From an uncultured Spirochaetaceae bacterium (lineage in GTDB: Bacteria > Spirochaetota > Spirochaetia > Treponematales > UBA12059), in the NCBI GenBank assembly GCA_938004315.1, contig CALKWG010000080.1:1-5549 (forward strand): a stretch of 5,549 nucleotides of DNA. Direction: 5' to 3'. The notes beneath the pieces were generated by a model that was given only the letters and a program-made list of their open reading frames with translations, did no database searches and had not been told where the DNA came from. Below, in pieces: positions 1 through 5,498 of this stretch (within the stretch, counting starts at the first letter, position 1; each line of letters begins with the position of its first letter). The position numbers were made by a program, and so were the translations under genes.

Positions 1-42
1 CCGAGGTCTACCCCCTTCGCCTACCCGCCGCTCTTCCGATCT
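1..42 (+). other. Illumina P5/read-1 adapter remnant (not genomic)
   Basis: These bases align without gaps to the TruSeq universal adapter from CCGAGATCTACAC to its end. The final 14 bases (CGCTCTTCCGATCT, 29-42) are exact. I count 7 mismatches in 42, all in the first 28 bases (positions 6, 12, 14, 18, 19, 25 and 28), which looks like low-quality read ends. Genomic sequence begins at 43. The leftward reading frame that continues through here is artificial. Confidence 0.93.
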
Positions 43-289
43 TCATGAAGATGCCGGGGCTGTCGACGCCCCTGGTCACCACTACCGTAACCCGACGGCC
101 GTTCTCTAGGTTCGTCACCTCGACGCTGGTATTGCGCGGGAAGGAATTGCACGCGGCGAAATAGCCGGAGCTCGGGAAGTCTCCGTACGATCCCATGATC
201 GCCGAGCCTTCCCAAGAAGAGGCCGAGGCCATCGCCGCCGCGAGGAACGCGGCGACTATGGCCATGATACCGTACCTTGATTTATGCAT
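43..289 (-). CDS. RlpA-like double-psi beta-barrel secreted protein, C-terminus missing
   Basis: About 82 genomic residues remain. The start is the ATG at 289-287, because GGAGGGGAG (299-291) lies just upstream and the product opens with a signal peptide: a basic tip (MHKSR), a hydrophobic stretch at about residues 8-21, and likely cleavage near ASA-SS at 22-25. The longer upstream frame would overlap the neighbouring gene and has no signal sequence. The mature part carries NSFPRNTSVEVTNLENGRR (about 48-66) followed by a beta-rich segment ending in DSPGIFM (76-82). VTNLENGR is the typical RlpA-family DPBB signature. RlpA proteins of Proteobacteria are septal peptidoglycan lytic transglycosylases, but here the usual DRGPF active-site stretch reads TRGVDSPGIF, so enzyme activity is not assured. 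The frame continues into adapter before 43, so the residues after M82 are not real. A SPOR domain or other C-terminal part could lie beyond the contig. An exported envelope role is inferred. The style resembles spirochaetal RlpA-like proteins. Confidence 0.8.
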
Positions 290-290
290 A

Positions 291-299
291 CTCCCCTCC
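291..299 (-). promoter_or_regulatory. Shine-Dalgarno for the RlpA-like gene
   Basis: On the minus strand this reads GGAGGGGAG and sits directly before the ATG at 289-287. It is the strongest ribosome binding site in the window and fixes the start of the RlpA-like protein, in preference to an upstream in-frame methionine that would overlap the neighbouring gene. Confidence 0.75.
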
Positions 300-315
300 A
301 GGGTGCGCTCTATAC

Positions 316-327
316 GCGTCCGGACGC
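316..327. repeat. 12-bp perfect palindrome in the intergenic gap
   Basis: GCGTCCGGACGC is a perfect inverted repeat in the 56-base gap between the two leftward genes. It could form a small hairpin (4-bp stem, CCGG loop) or be a protein-binding site. No T-tract follows it in either direction, so it is not a standard intrinsic terminator. A minus-strand TATAGA (314-309) lies beside it and could be a -10 element for the RlpA-like gene, but I see no convincing -35. Short palindromes also arise by chance in GC-rich DNA. Confidence 0.3.
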
Positions 328-345
328 ATTCCGAAGCCGCCCGCG

Positions 346-819
346 TTAAAAGGCCCGCAGGCTCGCCTTGACCGCGAGCTCGCCGAGCTGGGCCGTCGCC
401 TGGCTGAACTCGGCCGAGGTCCTCGGCGCTACGGCCGGCGAGCGGACCTCCCCTTCGGCCAGAACCCGCCCGTTGGCGACGCTCATAAGCCGATACGAAC
501 ATTCCGGTAAGGCGGGCGAGTCGCCGGCGGGAAAGCGCGCGAAGACCGCCAAGACGAGCTCGACGAAGCCCTCGCGATCGTCCGCCGACGGCTTGACGGC
601 CGCGAAAGCCAGCGAGTCGCCGGGCTTAGGCAGGTCGTTCGTCGCGATATAGCCGGAGTCGAAAAGGGCCGCCATGGCCCCGTCGAGGAATTTCTCATTG
701 AACGCTTGGATGTACTCGCCCCGGCCTTCGTACACCAGGCTCAGCCGTACGGTTTGGGCGTAGGCCCCGGCCAGCGAAGCCGCGAGGAGCAGGATGATAG
801 CTATGGTCTTTCTCGTCAT
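346..819 (-). CDS. Hypothetical exported protein, 157 aa
   Basis: This is a complete frame from ATG (819-817) to TAA (348-346), with AAGGAAGG (830-823) as ribosome binding site. The N-terminus is a clear type I signal peptide: TRK tip, hydrophobic IAIILLLAASLAG (6-18), and likely cleavage after AYA at 19-21 before Q22. There is no lipobox cysteine, so it is probably periplasmic or secreted rather than a lipoprotein. The mature part of about 136 residues is of mixed composition, with a single cysteine (about residue 110, in LPECSYRL) and no further membrane segment. I do not recognise a family. The segment from about residue 24 (LSLVYEGRGEYIQAFNEKF) followed by beta-like stretches (FVELVLAVF, YRLMSVANG, LAEGEVRSP) suggests a small alpha/beta fold. 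It precedes the RlpA-like gene by 56 bases on the same strand and is probably cotranscribed with it, which hints at an envelope role. It is divergent from the glycan operon. Reality of the gene: high. Function: unknown. Confidence 0.8.
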   Translation of the reverse strand: MTRKTIAIILLLAASLAGAYAQTVRLSLVYEGRGEYIQAFNEKFLDGAMAALFDSGYIATNDLPKPGDSLAFAAVKPSADDREGFVELVLAVFARFPAGDSPALPECSYRLMSVANGRVLAEGEVRSPAVAPRTSAEFSQATAQLGELAVKASLRAF

Positions 820-957
820 AAGCCTTCCTTAGGTTCGGGCGGGGCCCCGCGCGAGCGGCATCCGGGCCTTCATTATCTACTATCGGCCGATCGCGCCCAT
901 TCTTGAGGCGCGGCGCTCGGCTATGGTACAGTTAAGCTCGCTAAAGGATTATTAAGT
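820..957. promoter_or_regulatory. Divergent intergenic region, putative bidirectional promoter
   Basis: This 138-base gap separates the leftward exported-protein genes from the rightward loaP operon and must hold both promoters. For the minus strand, GATAAT (877-872) is a good -10 match, about 52 bases from the start codon, without a clear -35. For the plus strand, TTGAGG (903-908) and TACAGT (927-932) have an 18-base spacer and would give a leader of about 20 bases; this is only a weak consensus match. AAAGGA (944-949) is the ribosome binding site for loaP. Two perfect palindromes lie here: GCGGGGCCCCGC (839-850) and ATCGGCCGAT (882-891). The second is next to the minus-strand -10 and could be an operator. 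I saw no long leader, riboswitch or intrinsic terminator. Confidence 0.4.
823..830 (-). promoter_or_regulatory. Shine-Dalgarno for the exported hypothetical protein
   Basis: On the minus strand the sequence is AAGGAAGG. Its first AAGGA core lies about 6 bases before the ATG at 819-817. It supports this start codon, which also gives a well-formed signal peptide. Confidence 0.65.
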
Positions 958-1509
958 ATGGAATATTACGCGGTACAGGTTTGGACCGGACACGAGGACG
1001 ATTACGCCGGGCGCCTCGCCGCCGCCCCCGGGTTCCGCCTAGACGGCGTCGCGGTCCCCAAGCGCGCCTTGGTCCTGAGGCGCCGCGGCAAGAATTTCAG
1101 GGAGGATCGTCCGATCTTTCCCGGTTACGTCTTCGTGGCGTCCGAGGACGGGGAGCTCGATCCCGAGCGCCGCTGGTATATGAAATCGACGAACTACTTC
1201 TTAAGGATACTTCCCGACAGCTCGCATCCCAAGCCCATCGGGCAGCGCGACCGCGCCGTCCTTACGCACTTCATGTCGTTCGGGAAACGCGCCGATATAT
1301 CGAAGGTGCTCTTCAACGAACAAGACCGCATCGTGGTCTTGGAAGGGCCGCTCAAGGGCCTGGAAGGCTGCATCGTAAAGGTGGATAAGCGCAAGCGCCG
1401 CGCGAAGGTTCGGCTGGATATGTGCGAGAACTCCTTCCTTATCGACCTGTCCTTCGAGACCATGGAACGACCGGCGAAAGGAACCGAAGCTGGCGATGCG
1501 AAACCATGA
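958..1509 (+). CDS. loaP: LoaP-type transcription antiterminator (NusG paralog)
   Basis: The 183-residue protein has NusG-paralog architecture. An N-terminal NGN domain (about 2-105) contains the hallmark PIFPGYVFV (52-60), and a C-terminal KOW domain (about 122-165) contains RIVVLEGPLKGLEG (124-137) and a very basic KVDKRKRRAKV (141-151). The FLRILPDS segment (81-88) followed by a linker rich in Arg and Lys, and the KOW sequence, resemble LoaP rather than housekeeping NusG or RfaH. LoaP proteins bind elongating RNA polymerase and a leader-RNA hairpin, and let polymerase read through terminators in long polysaccharide or antibiotic operons (established for the family in Firmicutes). The ATG at 958 is chosen because it follows AAAGGA and gives the normal NGN start (YYAVQVWTGHE). 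The gene is the first of four overlapping genes, and its last 14 bases overlap the dehydratase. By position, its target is this operon and whatever follows to the right, including genes beyond the contig. UpxY-like or RfaH-like naming is the alternative; the NusG-paralog call itself is secure. Confidence 0.85.
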   Translation: MEYYAVQVWTGHEDDYAGRLAAAPGFRLDGVAVPKRALVLRRRGKNFREDRPIFPGYVFVASEDGELDPERRWYMKSTNYFLRILPDSSHPKPIGQRDRAVLTHFMSFGKRADISKVLFNEQDRIVVLEGPLKGLEGCIVKVDKRKRRAKVRLDMCENSFLIDLSFETMERPAKGTEAGDAKP

Positions 1510-2980
1510 CGGACCGCGCATATACATAGTCGGCGCAGGCTACGCCGGGCGCTCTATTGCCCAGGAGATCAAGGCCAAGCCGTCCATCGGCACGGTCGTC
1601 GCCTTCCTCGACGACGACCCCGAGAAGCTCGGCTCCAGGATAGCCGGCGTGCCGGTCCTGGGGCCTATCAGCGAGCTGGTCCAGCTCCTGGCGAGGACGC
1701 CGGCCGACGAGGCGATCATCGCGATCCCCAGCGCGTCGCGCGAGCGCCTGCGCGAGCTGTACTTCATCCTGAAGCGGGCCGGCTTCGCCCGCATCCGCAT
1801 CCTGCCGGACGTCGCCCAGATCGTGGAGGGCGACGCCCACCTGATCCAAGCCCGCGAGATCGACCCCCGCGACCTCCTCGGCCGCTCCCCCGTCGCGGTG
1901 GGGCTCAAGGAGAGCATAGCGTGGCTCCGCGGCAAGCGCGTCCTCGTGACCGGCGCCGGCGGATCCATCGGCTCGGAGCTGTCGCGCCAGCTGCTCTCGG
2001 CGGGCGTGGAGAGGCTCTACCTCTTCGGCCACGGCGAGAACTCCATCTACCAAATCGACCGCGAGCTCCGCGCGCTGCAGGCCGGCGGCGTCGGCGAGGG
2101 CACCGCCCTGGTCCCGGTGATCGGCGACCTCAAGGACGGCGAATACCTGGATTTCATCCTCGCTAGGCTCAAGGCCGACGTGGTCTTCCACGCGGCCGCC
2201 TATAAGCACGTGCCCATGACCGAGGCCAACACCGTGGCCGCCGTCTCCAACAACGTCTTCGGGACGAAGAACCTCGTCGACGCGGCGCTCGCCAACGGGG
2301 TCCGCCGCCTCGTGCTCGTGAGCACCGACAAGGCCGTAGACCCGTACTGCGTGTACGGCGCCACGAAGCGGCTGTCGGAGCGCATCGTGCTCGCCGCCCA
2401 AGACGCCGCCGGACCCGGCCGAGAGTTCATGGTCGTACGCTTCGGCAACGTGCTCGGCAGCCGCGGCTCCATCGTGCCCCTGTTCAAGGAGCAGGCCGAG
2501 CGGGGCGGCCCCGTCACGGTGACCGACCCCCGCGCGACCCGCTACTTCATGACCATACCCGAGGCCTGCTCGCTCGTGCTCAAGGCCGGCGGCGTCGGGA
2601 AGGGCGGCGAGTCGTACATCCTCGACATGGGGGAGCCGGTCCTGATCCGCGAGCTGGCCGAGCAGGTCATCCGTTTCTGCGGGCTCGAGCCCCATAAGGA
2701 CGTGCCGATCGAGTACATAGGCCTTAGGCCGGGGGAGCGGCTCGAAGAACGGCTCGTCGGCTCGGGCGAGCGCCTCGCGCCGACGCCCTACGCCAAGATC
2801 AACCGTCTTGAGCGGCTCGGCCCGCCTTTCCCCGTCGACGAGACCCTCGCGGCCTTGCTACCCATATGCCGCCGCGACGAGGCGGCGCCCGAGCTCTATA
2901 GGAACAGGCGTGCCCTCAGGGCCGCGCTCCGTCGCCATATCCCGAGCGTAGAGGACAAACCGGATGAGCCCGAATACTGA
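1496..2980 (+). CDS. Nucleotide-sugar 4,6-dehydratase, CapD/EpsC/PglF family, no membrane domain
   Basis: This 494-residue protein has two Rossmann units. The first (about 8-125) carries GAGYAG (13-18) and matches the CoA-binding-like domain found before the catalytic domain in large family members. The second (about 145-440) is the SDR catalytic domain, with TGAGGSIGSEL (152-162) for NAD(P), GHGENSIY (178-185), FHAAAYKHVPMTE (231-243), VSTDKAV (275-281), YGATK (287-291), RFGNVLGSRGS (315-325), RYFMTIPEA (349-357) and LRPGERLEE (410-418). GHGENSIY is typical of Firmicutes-type CapD/EpsC. The family converts UDP-GlcNAc to a UDP-4-keto-6-deoxy sugar in the cytoplasm. Well-known members such as WbpM and PglF are near 600 residues and begin with several membrane segments. 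Here those are absent, since the gene starts inside the end of loaP. Position 287 is Tyr, where large members have Met, so the triad looks like classical Thr/Ser-Tyr-Lys. The start at 1496 is preceded by AAAGGAA (1477-1483), rather far away, so coupling with loaP is likely. The next gene, a PLP aminotransferase, is the expected partner. Exact substrate and epimer are not determined. Confidence 0.88.
   Translation: MRNHDGPRIYIVGAGYAGRSIAQEIKAKPSIGTVVAFLDDDPEKLGSRIAGVPVLGPISELVQLLARTPADEAIIAIPSASRERLRELYFILKRAGFARIRILPDVAQIVEGDAHLIQAREIDPRDLLGRSPVAVGLKESIAWLRGKRVLVTGAGGSIGSELSRQLLSAGVERLYLFGHGENSIYQIDRELRALQAGGVGEGTALVPVIGDLKDGEYLDFILARLKADVVFHAAAYKHVPMTEANTVAAVSNNVFGTKNLVDAALANGVRRLVLVSTDKAVDPYCVYGATKRLSERIVLAAQDAAGPGREFMVVRFGNVLGSRGSIVPLFKEQAERGGPVTVTDPRATRYFMTIPEACSLVLKAGGVGKGGESYILDMGEPVLIRELAEQVIRFCGLEPHKDVPIEYIGLRPGERLEERLVGSGERLAPTPYAKINRLERLGPPFPVDETLAALLPICRRDEAAPELYRNRRALRAALRRHIPSVEDKPDEPEY
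2951..2955 (+). promoter_or_regulatory. Shine-Dalgarno for the aminotransferase inside the dehydratase gene
   Basis: GAGGA lies 8 bases before the ATG at 2964 and within the last codons of the dehydratase gene. It supports the 2964 start and translation of the two genes from one message with a 17-base overlap. Confidence 0.55.
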
Positions 2981-4127
2981 TTTCATACCCTTCGCCCGCC
3001 CGCTGCTCGGCCCCGAGGAGGAGGAAGCCGCGATACGCGTCATGCGCTCCGGCTGGATGACCACCGGCGCCGAGGCCCTGGCCTTCGAGCGCGAGTTCGC
3101 CGCCTTCGTCGGCTCGCCGCGGGCCCTGGCCGTGAACTCGGCGACCAGCGGCCTGCACCTGGCGCTGGAGGCCCTAGGCGTGGGACCCGGCGACACGGTG
3201 ATAACGAGCCCCTACACCTTCACGAGCAGCGCCGCGGTGGCGCGCCACCTGGGGGCGGAGCTGCGCTTCTGCGACGTCGCCCCCGGCTCGTACAACATGG
3301 ACCCCGAAGCCCTCGCCCGGGCGTTGGAGACCGCCAAGAACTGCAAGGCGGTCGTCCTGCCGCACATCGGCGGCCTACCCGCCCGGACGGCGGAGATCAA
3401 GGCCCTGGCGGATCGCTACGGCTGCGCCCTCGTGGAGGACGCGGCCCACGCCTTCCCCTCCGCTACGAAGGACGGCTACGCGGGGACCCTGGGCCGCGTC
3501 GGCGTCTACTCGTTCTACGCCACCAAGACCATCACCACCGGCGAGGGCGGCATGGTCGTGACGGCGGACGCGGAGCTCGCCGCCCGCATGGCACTCATGC
3601 GCATGCACGGCATAGACCGCGAGGTCTGGGACCGCTACACCTCCAAGAAGGCGTCCTGGGCCTACCAAGTCACCGAGGCAGGATATAAATATAACCTACC
3701 GGACATACTCGCCGCGATCGGGCGCGTGCAGCTTAGGCGGGCGGAGAGCTTCCTCGAGATGCGAAAGGCCATAGCCGCCCGCTACGACGAGGCCTTCGCG
3801 GCCGTGCCCGGCTTCATCCTTCCGCCGCGGGGCGAGGGGCACGCCTGGCATCTATACGCCCTGCGCCTGGACGAGGGGGCCCTAGGCCTCGGTCGGGACG
3901 AGTTCATCGAGCGCATGGCAGCGCTCGGGGTCGGCTGCTCGGTGCACTTCATCCCGCTCCATATCATGCCCTACTACGCCGAGCGCTACGGCCTAAAGCC
4001 CGAGGACTTCCCCGAGGCCTACGCCATGTACCGCGCCAGCGCGAGCCTGCCTATTTGGCAGGGCATGGACGAGGCCCAGGCGGAGAAGGTAATCCGGGCC
4101 GCGCTGGCCGCCGCGGCGAAGCCATGA
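2964..4127 (+). CDS. DegT/DnrJ/EryC1/StrS PLP aminotransferase for nucleotide sugars
   Basis: The protein has 387 residues, the usual length for this family of fold-type I PLP enzymes. Visible landmarks in order are FARPLLGPEEEEA (10-22), WMTTG (31-35), the cofactor-phosphate loop VNSATSGLHLAL (57-68), SPYTFTSSA (82-90), HIGGLPA (134-140), the PLP-pyridine Asp in VEDAAHA (157-163, D159), the Schiff-base lysine in SFYATKTITTGEGG (K188), and YKYNLPDILAAIGRVQL (241-257). All catalytic elements are present. The family transfers an amino group, usually from glutamate, to the keto carbon of a nucleotide sugar. Placed directly after a 4,6-dehydratase, it most likely makes a UDP-4-amino-4,6-dideoxyhexose, as PglE or PseC do. 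The specific epimer cannot be read from sequence. It starts at ATG 2964, overlapping the dehydratase by 17 bases with GAGGA upstream, and ends in an ATGA overlap with the next gene. No membrane segment; cytoplasmic. An AT-only run (3683-3694) stands out within its GC-rich codons and encodes the conserved YKYN. Confidence 0.92.
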   Translation: MSPNTDFIPFARPLLGPEEEEAAIRVMRSGWMTTGAEALAFEREFAAFVGSPRALAVNSATSGLHLALEALGVGPGDTVITSPYTFTSSAAVARHLGAELRFCDVAPGSYNMDPEALARALETAKNCKAVVLPHIGGLPARTAEIKALADRYGCALVEDAAHAFPSATKDGYAGTLGRVGVYSFYATKTITTGEGGMVVTADAELAARMALMRMHGIDREVWDRYTSKKASWAYQVTEAGYKYNLPDILAAIGRVQLRRAESFLEMRKAIAARYDEAFAAVPGFILPPRGEGHAWHLYALRLDEGALGLGRDEFIERMAALGVGCSVHFIPLHIMPYYAERYGLKPEDFPEAYAMYRASASLPIWQGMDEAQAEKVIRAALAAAAKP

Positions 4128-5498
4128 TTCTCCCGCGGGGCCGCGCGGAGCGCCTGGACGACTTCGACGCGCCGGGGACGGCCTACGCGGCGGTCGTACG
4201 CTCCCCGGCCCGGCGCGGCGCCGTACGCGCCGTCATCTCGCCCCATCTGCCCCGTGATTATAAACTTATAACAGCCGACGATATACCCGGTTCGCGCAGC
4301 TTGAAGTTCGGCGGCGAGGCCGTCCCCATCCTCGCATCCGGCCGCGTCTCGTACCGAGGCGAGCCGATCGGGCTCATCGCGGGGCCGGACCGCCGGCGCG
4401 TCGAGGAGGCCGTGGCCCTGACCCGGGTCGAGGTCGACGAGGAGGAGCCGCCGGAGGGGCTCTGGCCCTTCGATTCGTCCAGGCTCATAGGCGCGCTCTC
4501 CTTCGACGACGGGCGGGCGGAGGCCGCGGAGGCCCTGGCGGCGTCTACGGTCAAGCTCGAGCTGGCCCTCGGCGCCGTCGACCATTACTACCCCGAGCCG
4601 CAGGGCGCCGCGGCCTACTACGATTACGACAAGCTGGTCATCCTGAGCTCGACGCAATGGCCCTTCCACGTGCGCGAATCGGTCGCCGCGGCCCTGGGCG
4701 TGCGGGACGACGAGGTCGTCGTACGCCCGAGCTACCTGGGCCCGCACCTGGACGGGAAGCTTTGGTACCCTTCGTTCGTGGCCTGCCATGCGGCGCTCTG
4801 CGCCCATGCGATCGGACGTCCGGTCCTCCTCCGCCTGAGCCGGGACGAGGACCTGCGCTATACCCCCAAGCGCGCGCCCTTCGAGGCGTCGTACCGCCTG
4901 CACCTCGACGCCGAGGGGCGGGCCCTCGCCGTAGACGCGCGCATGGCCTTCGACCTCGGGGCCTACGGCCCGCTCGCGCCGGCGCTCATAAAGAGCGCGC
5001 TCGACGCGGCCCGCGGCGCCTATACCGGCGCCGCGCTGCGCTGCAAGGTATGGGCCGTGCGCAGCGCGAACCCGCCCATGGGCGCCTACGCCGGCCTGGC
5101 CGGGGCCTCGGCGCTCTTCGCCGCGGAGCGCGCGGCCGACGCCGCCGCCCGCGCCGCGGGGACGGGCGCGCCGCAGTGGCGCTTGGACAACGCGCTCGCC
5201 GACCGGCCGCCGCGACGATCCAAGGCCAAGGCCCGCGTGGCGCGCCTCATAGAAGCCGCTTGCGCCGACGCCGACTACGCGCGGAAGCGGGCGGCCTACG
5301 AGCTCCTATCCAAGCGTCGGGCGGAGCCCGGAGCGCCGCCGGGCTTCGGCATCGGATTGGCCGTCGGCTACCAGCTGAACCGCCCGCCCAGGCTATCGGA
5401 CGCCCATGGATACCCTTCGGTGGAGCTCACCATGGGCAAGGATTCGTCCATACTCATACGTTCGAGCGTGGCTCCCATGGACGAGGGGGCGCTCGAAC
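4124..5498 (+). CDS. Xanthine dehydrogenase/aldehyde oxidase-like molybdopterin-subunit homologue, diverged, 3' end missing
   Basis: 458 genomic residues remain of a family usually around 700 or more. The ATG at 4124 is chosen because it gives a 4-base ATGA overlap with the aminotransferase; the frame is open further upstream only inside that gene. There is no clear Shine-Dalgarno, so translation is probably by coupling. Domains: an a/b hammerhead (about 1-106), with AVISPHLPRDYKLITADDIPG (36-56) and VPILASGRVSYRGEPIGL (67-84); then the molybdopterin-binding domain, with YPEPQGAAAYY (156-166), STQWPFHVRESVAAALG (176-192), GRPVLLRLSRDEDL (231-244), DLGAY (277-281) and a region at about 316-356 matching the family's MRGFG segment. 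In canonical enzymes these subunits bind Mo-pterin and hydroxylate purines, aldehydes or N-heterocycles. Here several motifs are altered: GGGFGGK is replaced by YLGPHLDGK (204-212), the MRGFG-like stretch reads MGAYAGLAG, and the EMGQG-like stretch reads PMDEG (451-455). Cofactor binding is therefore uncertain. No signal peptide is seen. The apparent C-terminal QIGRAHI is adapter, apart from one base of its first codon. Confidence 0.78.

Noticed and set aside
316..327. Intrinsic terminator between the two leftward genes
   Set aside because: The stem is only 4-6 bp and no T-tract follows on either strand.
290..502. N-terminal extension of the RlpA-like protein to an ATG at 502
   Set aside because: It overlaps the exported hypothetical gene on the same strand and would bury the clear signal peptide and Shine-Dalgarno at 287-299.
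905..918. LoaP-type leader hairpin upstream of loaP
   Set aside because: Only a 5-bp stem with a bulge can be drawn. The possible leader is very short, and the match to a known LoaP element cannot be shown.
1439..2695. A 418-residue open frame on the minus strand across loaP and the dehydratase
   Set aside because: It is antisense to a dehydratase with full family motifs. Its composition (rich in Ala, Asp, Glu, Gly, Leu, Val with no motif) is the usual by-product of GC-rich third positions.
4055..4123. An earlier in-frame ATG for the XDH-like gene
   Set aside because: It would overlap the aminotransferase by 73 bases and add a Gly/Arg-rich stretch unlike the family. The ATGA overlap at 4124 is the normal arrangement.
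4019..4903. A 294-residue minus-strand open frame over the aminotransferase end and the XDH-like gene
   Set aside because: Low-complexity shadow frame opposite recognisable coding sequence, with no domain signature.
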